A DNA stretch of 64,000 nucleotides, from positions 1 through 64,000 of the forward strand of contig NZ_JAFBDB010000010.1 of assembly GCF_016908015.1 (NCBI RefSeq). Direction: 5' to 3'. This DNA is from Clostridium pascui. GTDB taxonomy: Bacteria > Bacillota > Clostridia > Clostridiales > Clostridiaceae. Of the stretch, positions 35,713 to 44,568 are shown in pieces (positions within the stretch are counted from its first letter, which is position 1; the number at the start of each line of letters is the position of its first letter). Made by a program: the position numbers and the translations under genes. The notes beneath the pieces are model-generated. The model was not told the DNA's origin. It saw only the letters and a list, made by a program, of their open reading frames with translations, and made no database searches.

Positions 35713-36708
35713 TTAAATATTCACCAAAAGCACTCCTATACCATTAAATATTATCCAAATCTCTCTAATAATTAATATTACTATTGTTGGCGAATAAAAA
35801 AAGGTTTTATATTTACTTTTTTCATTTTTTATTAAAAATTTTATATATATGAATTTACTCCTAATATGCAATCTATCAAACACATTTAGAGATTTGCATA
35901 TAACATAAGTTGTAAGGATTATAATAATTAAAATCCCTAGACGAATAAATATAAATTGAATGTTACTCATAGCTGGAAATAAGAATAGTGTTATATAACC
36001 AATGATTGCAAGTATCACATTCACATAAAAATGCATAAAAATAGGATATATTAAATTTCCTGTTATAACATAAACAGATCCCAGCATTATTCCAACTACA
36101 AATGTATCAATAAAGCGAATACCATGCATAAATCCAAATAAAACTGCTGATACTATTATTGCAAAAACATTACCATGATTTTTTAGTCTTTGTAAAATAA
36201 TTCCTCTATATAACATTTCTTCAAACATAGCTGCCATACATCCAGCCAATAAGGTATCCATTCTAAAGGAATTTATTTCTTCAACACGATTAGCTGATAC
36301 TGTAGATAATATATTGCCAATGCCAGAAAAATAATTAAATGAAATACTAAAAAAAGTCGATATAGATATCAGTAATAAAGATAGAGATAAACTAGCCTTA
36401 ATTCCTGTTAATTTTTTTTCATGTTGATAAAACGCTTCTCTAGCTCTTATCTTAAATATGAAATAAATGAATATAAAAAGAAAACTGTAACTTATTAAGT
36501 AACTTATAGTTGTAGATAAGTATTTTGAAATTATATGAATCGCAATATTAGCTTTATAAACTAAAATCTCAATTGCATACTTTAATAAAATAATTCCACC
36601 TACTGTGGTTGATATCCTTTCTAAATTTACGGTTGTTTCTAATTTCACTTTAATTTCACTCCAATAGTTTAAGATTTTAATTAATTCCTCTTCATAAAAT
36701 ACTTCCAT
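35713..36708 (-). CDS. CPBP family intramembrane metalloprotease
   Basis: 331 residues with about eight membrane segments. FEEMLYRGIILQRL (EExxxR), FGFMHGIRF and FMHFYVNVI are the three catalytic motifs. CPBP proteases process prenylated or small peptides, and some protect against the producer's own bacteriocins. The start overlaps the DUF2785 gene by 17 bp. Confidence 0.9.
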   Translation of the reverse strand: MEVFYEEELIKILNYWSEIKVKLETTVNLERISTTVGGIILLKYAIEILVYKANIAIHIISKYLSTTISYLISYSFLFIFIYFIFKIRAREAFYQHEKKLTGIKASLSLSLLLISISTFFSISFNYFSGIGNILSTVSANRVEEINSFRMDTLLAGCMAAMFEEMLYRGIILQRLKNHGNVFAIIVSAVLFGFMHGIRFIDTFVVGIMLGSVYVITGNLIYPIFMHFYVNVILAIIGYITLFLFPAMSNIQFIFIRLGILIIIILTTYVICKSLNVFDRLHIRSKFIYIKFLIKNEKSKYKTFFYSPTIVILIIREIWIIFNGIGVLLVNI

Positions 36709-37529
36709 ATAGAGTAGTAATTAAATCCTGAATTTTATCAACTATGATAAAATCTTGAATACAACCCTTCAAAGTAAAATATAAACTCTTTAAAAAATTT
36801 GTAATATTAATTTTTTGATGATACCATTCGATTGACGAGTTACTCGTAGAGTTGTACTTTTTAAAACTTTCCAACCATAACACTATATCATATTCATCAA
36901 TTTCGTTTCTCATGAAAATACTTCTCACGGCAACGCTTATCCGGTCAGGTTCTCCATCAATGTATACGTACTTTCCCTGGCATATTTTTAACTGCAATAT
37001 CATAAGTAGCTTTTGCAAATCTTCTTTACAGAGAACAGTACATTGTGCCAATTCATCAATTACGTCAGCTCCATGTGCTGCTGAATGAGCCCACCCCTTA
37101 TTGTCTATGTACCCTCTTAAATCCATTTCTTTAGTATAGTACTCGATTATGAGGTTTTTCGTTTCGAAAATTACATTATGAGGTAAAAAATTTTTTTTGA
37201 TTGTGGGAATATAATATCAAAGCTATAATAAGTGCAGAAAAGGTACGAGTGAAAACTGTATCATCATTTTCAGCACCAACACACTTCATCAAATGCTGGC
37301 TATCTATACAAATTGCCAAAAAAGTTTGAATCTGTTGAGTAGTAAACCGATTTTGATTAATCCATTTTGCAAAAACATCATAAATTAAATCATCACGCAG
37401 GGTTGCATCCGTTGTTCCAATGTGTTTAAGCATATCCAATGCGTAAGAATAATATAAATTCTCACAGTTAATCACATAATTATCTCTTTTAATTTGTGTT
37501 AATTTAAGTTTTAATGTCTCCGCTGTCAT
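36692..37529 (-). pseudogene. DUF2785 protein, frameshifted in a homopolymer
   Basis: The N-terminal frame (ATG 37529; TDATLRDDLIYDVFAKWI, DTVFTRTFSALIIALIL) ends soon after the A6T8 run at 37185-37198. A third frame bridges with LPHNVIFETKNLIIEYYTKE into MDLRGYIDNKGWAHSAAHGA, the C-terminal half. Removing one base in the run restores a normal DUF2785 protein. True frameshift, slippage site or read error. Confidence 0.8.
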
Positions 37530-37664
37530 TCTTTCCACCCTATTTGTGGTTAGATAACTCTGTTTCTATTCTAAAGATATAGATTCATAAAGTTATATAA
37601 ATAATCTCCACTACAACTTCTGAATTAAATAATGTTCTTTTTATAATAAAAATGCCTATAAACA

Positions 37665-38006
37665 CTAATCAACATTAAAATAATTATTAAGTCTGTTCAT
37701 TTTACTGGAATACTGTTCATCAGAAAAATAACCCATCTCTTTCACTTCTCTTAGTACCCTTGCATATTTTTCATACTGCTCATAATCCTTCTTTTTAACG
37801 CCCTTATTTTGATAAAGTTCTATTACTTCTTGGAGTTCAGAATTGCTTAGTACCTCTATATCCCGTAATTTAACTAATCCAAAATCCTTGCTTTCTGGAA
37901 TGATTTTATCTTGTTTATTTAACAATGGATTAATTGCTAACCTAACAGCTATGAATATTATAACCAAAAGCATAATAGAGCAAAGTAAAATTACACTTAT
38001 ATCCAT
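37665..38006 (-). CDS. Membrane-anchored small protein
   Basis: 113 residues. An N-terminal membrane segment (VILLCSIMLLVIIFIAVRLA) is followed by a charged helical cytoplasmic tail ending in YFSDEQYSSKMNRLNNYF, loosely SHOCT-like. GGGGGAT lies before the ATG. No firm family. Confidence 0.6.
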   Translation of the reverse strand: MDISVILLCSIMLLVIIFIAVRLAINPLLNKQDKIIPESKDFGLVKLRDIEVLSNSELQEVIELYQNKGVKKKDYEQYEKYARVLREVKEMGYFSDEQYSSKMNRLNNYFNVD

Positions 38007-38125
38007 TTTTTATCCCCCTATGAGATTATAAATGCTTAATCATATCGGCAATGTTTTACTGTTATGATACAAATAAAAAAACTATACAATATGTCATCTT
38101 GAATTTTTATCAATATAAATAAATA

Positions 38126-38356
38126 TTATTTTTTTCTTGTATCCCTTTTTCCTTTTGTATCGATTATAATCTTCTCGCATTTTTCGCAATAAAATACATC
38201 TTCAACACTTTCACCCATGCCTGCAAGAATTATACCCCTTGAAAACCATTGTAATAACGATCCTCTGTCTTTGTCCTTTGGCACCCATTTAATTGCGTAT
38301 CTATCTCTATGAATAACTCCGTTATCCATTTCTTCATTACAATAAGGGCAACGCAT
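38126..38356 (-). CDS. Zinc-ribbon protein (DUF6487-like)
   Basis: 76 residues. MRCPYCNEEMDNGVI at the start and FYCEKCEKIIID near the end make a two-CxxC zinc ribbon typical of small PF20097-type proteins. Precedes a small membrane gene by 12 bp in the operon. Confidence 0.8.
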   Translation of the reverse strand: MRCPYCNEEMDNGVIHRDRYAIKWVPKDKDRGSLLQWFSRGIILAGMGESVEDVFYCEKCEKIIIDTKGKRDTRKK

Positions 38357-38368
38357 TATATCACATCC

Positions 38369-38572
38369 TCACATTTTATCAATTTTAGAATAACCTTCAT
38401 ATATAAGAAATCCTGAAAAAATCAACTCAATTAGTATTATAATCTTTACCAGGGGATGAACGTGCTCAAATGCATAAGTTGAGCCAACACCTGGCAATGA
38501 TTGAGCAAATGATATTGCAACTATCAATTGAGTAAACGTTATAAATAGTAAATAACTTCCCAATTTAAACAT
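38369..38572 (-). CDS. Small membrane protein
   Basis: 67 residues with two membrane segments (YLLFITFTQLIVAISFA; VKIIILIELIFSGFLIY). Upstream of and probably co-transcribed with the zinc-ribbon gene. No family recognised. Confidence 0.6.
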   Translation of the reverse strand: MFKLGSYLLFITFTQLIVAISFAQSLPGVGSTYAFEHVHPLVKIIILIELIFSGFLIYEGYSKIDKM

Positions 38573-38627
38573 TTTATATTCCCCCTACTTCTTTTTATTT
38601 AGTTTACCATATATTAACTATCGTGTA

Positions 38628-38756
38628 TTAAGAATTGTTTTTAATATAAATTTTCAAGGCTTTAATAGCTAAATATAGAGTATATAGACCAGCCCCTGCA
38701 AACACTATCCATAGAATAAATGGTACAATCGTAAAAATCCAAGGGATAAAACTCAT
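38628..38756 (-). CDS. 42-residue membrane peptide, translationally coupled
   Basis: Reads MSFIPWIFTIVPFILWIVFA then GAGLYTLYLAIKALKIYIKN NS. Its ATG overlaps the TGA stop of the gene at 38753 (ATGA), and that gene's end supplies a GAGAGGAG ribosome site. Both halves are hydrophobic. A similar decayed tail (VIQALNIYID) lies at about 41871. Possibly a small toxin, immunity or regulatory peptide. Confidence 0.65.
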   Translation of the reverse strand: MSFIPWIFTIVPFILWIVFAGAGLYTLYLAIKALKIYIKNNS

Positions 38757-38959
38757 AATTTACGCTCCTCTCTTTTATTTATGGCATTCAATGCCATAAT
38801 AAGAGAAATAATATTTAACGAGATAACTATGGACAATAGTGCCACTTCTGCACTTCCATAAGAAGGCAATATATTAAAGTATATATAACGTAAGAGACAA
38901 CCTAAAGGAAATGCGAAAAAACTTAATAAAATACTAGGTAATAATTTTTTCATTCCCAT
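38753..38959 (-). CDS. Small membrane protein
   Basis: 68 residues with two membrane segments (LPSILLSFFAFPLGCLL; LSIVISLNIISLIMALNA). GGAGGG lies before the ATG. It forms an overlapping pair with the 42-residue peptide downstream. Confidence 0.65.
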   Translation of the reverse strand: MGMKKLLPSILLSFFAFPLGCLLRYIYFNILPSYGSAEVALLSIVISLNIISLIMALNAINKREERKL

Positions 38960-39040
38960 CCCTCCTATATTAATATTAGGCTTATTCTATCCTTGTGCCG
39001 CAAGATAAGAAATTTGAGTACTATCATAAATCCCATGGTA

Positions 39041-39952
39041 CTATTTAGATTCCGAATTATAATTCATATCTAAAACTTTATCACTCTTAATTTTAGAATT
39101 AATATTGAAATTGAATTTTCTACCTTCGTCCATTTTTATATTATTAAAAAATTTATATGCAATTAATAGCAATAATACTCCGCATACTAGCTCAACTATG
39201 TTAAATTTAAGGCTGCCAACATCTAAAAACGGAAGATATATTGATATTATCACCAGGAAGTTATTTGCAAAATGTAAAAACATGCTAAGTAATAATGAAT
39301 TGGTTTTGATATATATAAATCCCAATATTATTCCTAAGAAAAATCCATTTACTCCTTGATGAATATTTAAATGCACTATTGCAAATAACAGTGCGGAAAT
39401 ACCTATGGCCTTTAAACTTCCATACCTCTTATATAGTTGTTCTAATATTATTCCTCTATAAATTATTTCCTCAAAAACTGGGGCAGCCACAATAACTGAA
39501 ATAATAAATAATGGGATAGCATAGCTAATATTTTCATTAACAGCATTTTCTAAAGCACCTTCCAGCCATGGACTCATTGGAATGTTTGACATTAATAATC
39601 CTAAGCTATTTTCATAAAATGCCCTATACCCTATTGCTGCTAAAATTATATATATACATTCCTTTAATTTAGGCTTGTATTGAATTTTCAATTTAAAGTT
39701 TTCTTTCAAATTAATTTCCTTAATTATTTTTCTAATAACCCAAATATATGATAGTATGCTAACTAATCCTCTGATATATAAAATAATGACATTAACATTT
39801 TTATCTTCAGAATATATAGATAATACACCCGAAAAAAATATTAGTACTATATTAAAAGCAATTTCAAATAGTACTAGTAATATATTGATTTTAAAAAATA
39901 ATTTTATACTTTCTTTTATAGATATTCCTTCTTGCTGAGTTAATATTTCCAT
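39041..39952 (-). CDS. CPBP family intramembrane metalloprotease
   Basis: 303 residues, about eight membrane segments. FEEIIYRGIILEQLYKRYG (EExxxR), FAIVHLNIHQG and MFLHFANNF are the catalytic motifs. Second intact member in 5 kb, only moderately similar to the 35713 protein. AAGG lies before the ATG. Confidence 0.9.
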   Translation of the reverse strand: MEILTQQEGISIKESIKLFFKINILLVLFEIAFNIVLIFFSGVLSIYSEDKNVNVIILYIRGLVSILSYIWVIRKIIKEINLKENFKLKIQYKPKLKECIYIILAAIGYRAFYENSLGLLMSNIPMSPWLEGALENAVNENISYAIPLFIISVIVAAPVFEEIIYRGIILEQLYKRYGSLKAIGISALLFAIVHLNIHQGVNGFFLGIILGFIYIKTNSLLLSMFLHFANNFLVIISIYLPFLDVGSLKFNIVELVCGVLLLLIAYKFFNNIKMDEGRKFNFNINSKIKSDKVLDMNYNSESK

Positions 39953-40079
39953 AGCTTCTACCTTTCTTTGTATAGTAACATCATCAACTAAAAATAGTTA
40001 ATAAATCTAATAAAATATATATTTGATGGTGACCTATCAATATTTTAAATGATAGTTCCCAAACCTTTGCCAATAAATA

Positions 40080-40195
40080 TAATTTTTCTACTGCTTGCCT
40101 TCTTTTTTAGCCTTGTTATATCCATTAATAATTAACACTGAAGATATTAATGATAGGAAATATTACTGTACCCACTTAGTAAAAGTCTACTATTA
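40080..40195 (-). pseudogene. Decayed third copy of the duplicated small membrane gene
   Basis: TTAGCCTTGTTATATCCATT and AATGATAGGAAATAT match the 3' half of the genes at 31511 and 35099. The frame is broken after about 30 codons. Confidence 0.75.
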
Positions 40196-40197
40196 GA

Positions 40198-40440
40198 TTA
40201 TTTGTTTCTCAAATTTATATTACTTATAATTAGAATACATGAAAATATTATTACCAATATAACTCCACCGAAAGAAATAACTCCAAATAATCTATAAATC
40301 ATATGTGTAAATGCATTTGCACCTGAAGCGCCTCCAAACATTGTATATGTTGCACTAAAAAAATATGGACTCTGTAGTAATGTAAGCATAAAACTTCCTA
40401 AAATACAGTATAATAATTTTACGTTTTTTGTGTTATTCAT
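40198..40440 (-). CDS. Small membrane protein
   Basis: 80 residues with two membrane segments (LLYCILGSFMLTLLQ; VISFGGVILVIIFSCILII) around a GGASGANAF loop. GGGGGGAA lies before the ATG. No family recognised. Confidence 0.6.
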   Translation of the reverse strand: MNNTKNVKLLYCILGSFMLTLLQSPYFFSATYTMFGGASGANAFTHMIYRLFGVISFGGVILVIIFSCILIISNINLRNK

Positions 40441-40519
40441 TTAAATTTCCCCCCACTATTTTGCAATATCCTAATTTTAATCTACAAAATGTAAAAGTTA
40501 TTCACTAATCTTATAACTG

Positions 40520-40990
40520 CTATATACCATAATGAAGTATAAGGTATTTATTAGATATAACCTTCTCTGAAAACAATTGCAATTTTCTGAAACTCTCAAC
40601 AAGCTTATCTCTAGATATTTCAATTATTTCATAGCTTCCTTCTGGCATATACGTATCATTTCCTGTAAAACAGTAATTTCCAGTAAGTTTTAGAGTAGAT
40701 GGCCCAATTGAAAATATGTCAGCCCATGACTTTGCTAAACTTACAATAACTTCCGCTCCTTCTTTATCAAACAATGTAATTCCATAATTATTTAATCCAA
40801 ATCCCTTTTGGTAATTCATTGCTGGATTAATTGATGGTATCCAATTTAAAGTATCCTGTATATATTCAATTATATCATCATGAATTAATACAACATTATT
40901 TAAACCTCTATTTAAAAAATGATATCCGTCATACCCCATTTCTTCATACTCATCGTATGTTACTAAAAAAAATTCATGCTCAAGTCCCAT
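40520..40990 (-). CDS. Hypothetical soluble protein
   Basis: 156 residues, acidic, with LVTYDEYEEMGYDGYHFLNR and SIGPSTLKLTGNYCF. No signal, membrane segment or known motif. It could be an immunity-type protein given its size and setting, but this is only a guess. AAGGAGA lies before the ATG. Confidence 0.6.
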   Translation of the reverse strand: MGLEHEFFLVTYDEYEEMGYDGYHFLNRGLNNVVLIHDDIIEYIQDTLNWIPSINPAMNYQKGFGLNNYGITLFDKEGAEVIVSLAKSWADIFSIGPSTLKLTGNYCFTGNDTYMPEGSYEIIEISRDKLVESFRKLQLFSEKVISNKYLILHYGI

Positions 40991-41015
40991 AAAAATCTCC
41001 TTTTTTGTTTTCCGG

Positions 41016-41390
41016 CTAAATTTTAGATGTTAGAGTTCCTTGATGGAAAAGCATCTTCCATTTTCCATCACAATATTTCCATATAGAACTACGAAGTGAA
41101 TATTTTTTATTTTCATTTGATTCATTATGCTTTATTATTTTGTACGTTGCTAATATACAATCATATGATAATCGTTTTATTTTAAAATCCACAACTTCCC
41201 AAATTAATTCATTATTATCATTTTCTTCTTGAAATACATCACCACTTTTGTAATGATATTCACTTCCTGAACTTCTAAACTCAATAAAATCATCTGCTAA
41301 TATTTCACTTATTTTTTGTGGGGATTTTCTTGTTTCTGACTTCAACAAATCACTTTCAAGTTGTAATATAAGTTTTTCAATTGATTTCAT
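41016..41390 (-). CDS. DUF4440/NTF2-like protein
   Basis: About 124 residues from ATG 41390, chosen because GGAGG lies 7 nt upstream. The helix LILQLESDLLKSETRKSPQK, then LADDFIEFRSSG, and the strand-rich end WKYCDGKWKMLFHQGTL are typical of SnoaL/DUF4440 cone-shaped proteins. Function unknown. Confidence 0.82.
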   Translation of the reverse strand: MKSIEKLILQLESDLLKSETRKSPQKISEILADDFIEFRSSGSEYHYKSGDVFQEENDNNELIWEVVDFKIKRLSYDCILATYKIIKHNESNENKKYSLRSSIWKYCDGKWKMLFHQGTLTSKI

Positions 41391-41516
41391 CTTTGTACCT
41401 CCAACTTCTTGCTCTTCCAACATATTTTGAAAACATTTTGTATCTAATTTGATAAATCATAATATCTGCACTTTCCTCTTTATAGCAATTTACTATTATT
41501 GCATCCTTAAAAAATC

Positions 41517-41804
41517 TTACGAAATAAAATAACTAAAAAAAGCCTCCTTATTTTCTACTATAAATCCCAACAATGTCCCTAGTAAAGCTGCTTTTATATA
41601 CAAATCTTTTTCGTATATTTTTTTAGTATAATCGGGACTTATGATATATATAGCATCATCTGTAAACGACACGATAAAAAGTATTGCACAAGCACTTTTA
41701 GATATTAGGCACAATGCTAAAGCAAGTAATGTTATGATGATAAAGTAAATTTTTTTAATATGTACTTTAAAAAAAGAGTTTTCTCTAATAACTTCCACCT
41801 TCAT
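41517..41804 (-). CDS. Small membrane protein, start uncertain
   Basis: About 95 residues from the first ATG. Two or three membrane segments (IYFIIITLLALALCLIS; ACAILFIVSF; YIKAALLGTLLGFIV). No good ribosome site precedes this ATG. A remnant of the same gene lies at 25862-25994. Confidence 0.5.
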   Translation of the reverse strand: MKVEVIRENSFFKVHIKKIYFIIITLLALALCLISKSACAILFIVSFTDDAIYIISPDYTKKIYEKDLYIKAALLGTLLGFIVENKEAFFSYFIS

Positions 41805-41984
41805 TTCATAATAATTCACTGTTATAATACAAATAAAAAAACTATACAATATGTCATGTCATCTTGAATTTTAATCAATATAAATATTTAACGCTTGTAT
41901 TACTTTAAATAACACAATAATACCTGACATATAAAGCATTATAGCAATACCTAAAGAACTAAAGGCTCCTGTAATGCCTACATA

Positions 41985-42137
41985 TTACATGAATATTGTG
42001 CAATTAAACATATCTTGTCTCTTATCTTGAGAAAAAGTATTCTCAATTACATTGGGTAAAACTTTGTAAATTGAACAATTCATTTTTCTTTCAAAATATT
42101 CTTTTATTTCAAAGAGCTTATTCCACATTAATATACT
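41985..42137 (-). pseudogene. 3' fragment copy of the HD-domain gene
   Basis: About 130 bp (WNKLFEIKEYFERKMNCSIY, KVLPNVIEN) match the C-terminus of the 33106 HD protein. Joined upstream to unrelated sequence. Just left, 41871-41978 holds a second membrane-peptide tail (GITGAFSSLGIAIMLYMSGI) without a start, similar at its end to the 38628 peptide. Confidence 0.8.
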
Positions 42138-42235
42138 GCTAAGACGCTTTGTTAGAATAATGTGCATAGGTGTTAATTTACTTAGCTCTATTAAAAAAAT
42201 TGTAAATATAGTGTATATAGTTATTGTTTTGCTAA

Positions 42236-42907
42236 TCACTCAAAATAATCTTCTGAAAGTTCTTTTTCTTGCATCTTTCTTGTTTCTTTTATCATATTCT
42301 GATATTCTAACTTCTTAAAAGTATCAGCAGAAATTTCAATTGTATAGCCACCATTTTTATCGAAGTAAATGAGTTGTATTCCTGTAAAATTATAATTTTT
42401 ACCCATAAGATTTATGAACTCCTGTGCAATAGTTGCAGGCATCTTTTGACTCTCTTCCTCTGATATACTTTCCACATTATAAATACCCAAAAGATAAAGT
42501 CTTTGAGATTTTATTGAATAATCGTCTGCATTGAGTTCTGTCCAAACACTAATTCCAGAAGGAAATTTCAGATTTTCTGAAAACTCTTCCTTTATTCTGG
42601 TATATTGTTCTTTTGCTGCTGAATTCACCTGTTTAGCAGCTTCTTCATCATAAATTGTATCATCTTGTAGTCTATAGCTAAGGTTTCCGCTAATGGACTG
42701 ATATTTATTATTATACCAATCATACTCCGTTTCAACCTTCTGATCACTTTCCTTTACTACACTGGAGTATTCACTTAACTTTTTTTCGGCAATCATATTT
42801 CCTATAATAGGTACATATCCAATTCTATTGAATAAACATATTACAAATACAATAATTATTACTGCTATACATAATTTAGCTACATGCACTCTTTTTTTTA
42901 TCTTCAT
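42236..42907 (-). CDS. Membrane-anchored protein of unknown function
   Basis: 223 residues. One N-terminal membrane anchor (LCIAVIIIVFVICLF) and an extracellular domain with heavy charge (VKESDQKVETEYDWYNNKYQ; FINLMGKNYNFTGIQLIYF). AAGGGTG lies before the ATG. No family recognised. Confidence 0.65.
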   Translation of the reverse strand: MKIKKRVHVAKLCIAVIIIVFVICLFNRIGYVPIIGNMIAEKKLSEYSSVVKESDQKVETEYDWYNNKYQSISGNLSYRLQDDTIYDEEAAKQVNSAAKEQYTRIKEEFSENLKFPSGISVWTELNADDYSIKSQRLYLLGIYNVESISEEESQKMPATIAQEFINLMGKNYNFTGIQLIYFDKNGGYTIEISADTFKKLEYQNMIKETRKMQEKELSEDYFE

Positions 42908-43066
42908 TTACTTACACCCTTTTATTAAATATAAACTAATTCATAATTTAATACTATTATGACTTTAATTGGAGTAAACCTAAATATATTACAAACTAAT
43001 TTGATCTTTTCAACTATAATACCTATATTTTGCACAATAGTCCTCAGTCTATTTTTAATAGAATTA

Positions 43067-43339
43067 CTACTTGTCTAAATTACTATTCACTAACTCATTA
43101 TATCTTTTTTCATTTTTGGACCAGCTTATAATTGCTGTAATTATTCCACCTATAAAACCTGCTACAAAATATTCAAAATACATATAGAAATCAAATGAAT
43201 TTTTATGGATTATTAATTTGTTAATTATAGCACCTATACACATACCTATACCCATGGCTATTCCATTAGTTAATACATATCTGCCATCACCCTTTTGTTT
43301 AGTTTTCTCCCACTTACGAATGAATTTTTTATTATTCAT
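43067..43339 (-). CDS. Small membrane protein paired with the 43339 lipoprotein
   Basis: 90 residues with two membrane segments (GIAMGIGMCIGAIINKL; YFVAGFIGGIITAIISW). The ATG shares one base with the lipoprotein stop (TAATG), so translation is coupled. Fits a secreted-protein plus membrane-partner pattern repeated across this locus. Could be an immunity protein (inference). Confidence 0.65.
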   Translation of the reverse strand: MNNKKFIRKWEKTKQKGDGRYVLTNGIAMGIGMCIGAIINKLIIHKNSFDFYMYFEYFVAGFIGGIITAIISWSKNEKRYNELVNSNLDK

Positions 43340-43818
43340 TAATCAATTTCTCCAATATAGAGTATTTTTTTTACAATTTGGCTTTTTAGACTTACAGTTT
43401 CCTCTGTTAAAACTTTTATGTCTGTAATAAATGGTTTGAGTGTTAGTATATCTGATTTTCCTAACCCTTTTGTATCAATAATTATTTCTCCATTAATTTT
43501 TATTGATTCATTAGGCCTTAAATTTTGATTTACATCAACAACTATTTCTTTACTCAATACCTTATTTTTTATTTCCTCATTAACTAATGGTTGTACAGAT
43601 TTTATAAAAATATTTTTTTCCTCTTCATTAGTTAAATTAAGAGAATAAGAATATTTTATCTTATCCAAATCATTTTCATTAACACCACCTAATGCTGAAC
43701 TCCAGTTATAAATTTTCAATCCACTTTTTGACTGGACTTCAATCTTTGTGTTATTACATCCTGAAAAAAATACAAGAATAAACAAGCTAAAAATAATCAT
43801 TATTAATTTCTTTGACAT
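43339..43818 (-). CDS. Lipoprotein under an agr-type promoter
   Basis: About 159 residues from ATG 43818 (GAGGGG site). The signal peptide ends in FFSGC, giving lipidation at the cysteine. The mature part has NLTNEEEKNIFIKSVQPLVN and RPNESIKINGEIIIDTKGLG, an immunoglobulin-like beta layout. Promoter module B lies 75 bp upstream. Confidence 0.8.
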   Translation of the reverse strand: MSKKLIMIIFSLFILVFFSGCNNTKIEVQSKSGLKIYNWSSALGGVNENDLDKIKYSYSLNLTNEEEKNIFIKSVQPLVNEEIKNKVLSKEIVVDVNQNLRPNESIKINGEIIIDTKGLGKSDILTLKPFITDIKVLTEETVSLKSQIVKKILYIGEID

Positions 43819-43892
43819 ATTGATTCCCCTCAAATAAAATATTTTCTCACAACAACTACTCACTCCGTGTGAATACTATTGCTGACATGATT

Positions 43893-43960
43893 AAATTAAC
43901 ATATATAAACAAAAATGTTAATCCAATTGGCACGAAACGTAAAAATTTGAGCATAAACGG
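43893..43960 (-). promoter_or_regulatory. agr-type promoter module B
   Basis: CCGTTTATG (43952-43960), 11-nt gap, ACGTTTCGT (43932-43940), 10-nt gap, -35 TTAACA (43916-43921), 17-nt spacer, -10 TAATTT (43893-43898). Serves the lipoprotein and membrane pair at 43067-43818. Confidence 0.8.
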
Positions 43961-44012
43961 AACAATTTAATAAGTTCGGGGCTAGTGTATGGTTCATAAT
44001 TTACCTATAAAT

Positions 44013-44043
44013 AAAAGCTAACCTAAATTTAGATTAGCTTTTA
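44013..44043. terminator. AGCTAA-type terminator
   Basis: AAAGCTAACCTAAATTTAGATTAGC stem region: AGCTAA pairs with TTAGCT and CTAAAT with its partner. It ends the 44073 gene and lies just upstream of module B. Confidence 0.88.
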
Positions 44044-44072
44044 TTTACCGCATTTTATATTATTTTAGTTTA

Positions 44073-44552
44073 TCACTTCATTTCTATTGAATATTTATAC
44101 TCTTTTTTAAATGTTAAAACCAAATTCAGCACTACTAGAGAAAGTAATTCTGTTGAAATAAGATCCATAAATAATCTATAATGTTCAGCCTTGTATTTTA
44201 TCAAAATAAAACTTAAACAATAAATAACAAAGGCAATAATTATAGATATTATTACATTCTTTTTCCCAATTACATTCATATACTTCTTGTTAGATATTAT
44301 ATAGAAAAAGTCTAATAAAAAGGTTAATGAAAATATTAATTTTACAACAGAAGTTATACCAATTATAACTGACTCGTTATTTATACGAGGTCTATCTAAG
44401 TACCAAAAATAATATTCCTTGGTCACATTTGTAAGAGAAAAGTTAGTTGGTAAAACTATAATATCTTTATAACAAATTAACATAGTTATAAAGAAAACAT
44501 TAAATAGTATTATAAAAATTAAAGAAATCATTAACGCTTTATATTTTTTCAT
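44073..44552 (-). CDS. Four-segment membrane protein, partner of the broken secreted gene
   Basis: About 159 residues from ATG 44552 (AAGGGG site). An earlier in-frame start at 44630 lies inside the preceding gene and is rejected. Four membrane segments (LMISLIFIILFNVFFITML; ITSVVKLIFSLTFLLDFFYI; VIISIIIAFVIYCLSFIL; ELLSLVVLNLVLTF). It follows the secreted-protein gene by 16 bp. A 3' remnant of a second copy lies at 11375. Confidence 0.75.
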   Translation of the reverse strand: MKKYKALMISLIFIILFNVFFITMLICYKDIIVLPTNFSLTNVTKEYYFWYLDRPRINNESVIIGITSVVKLIFSLTFLLDFFYIISNKKYMNVIGKKNVIISIIIAFVIYCLSFILIKYKAEHYRLFMDLISTELLSLVVLNLVLTFKKEYKYSIEMK

Positions 44553-44568
44553 AATACCAATCCCCTTA

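Noticed and set aside
42131-42239. N-terminal part of an 84-residue frame ending in the HD-protein tail
   Set aside because: Random joined sequence. Only the duplicated HD tail is meaningful.
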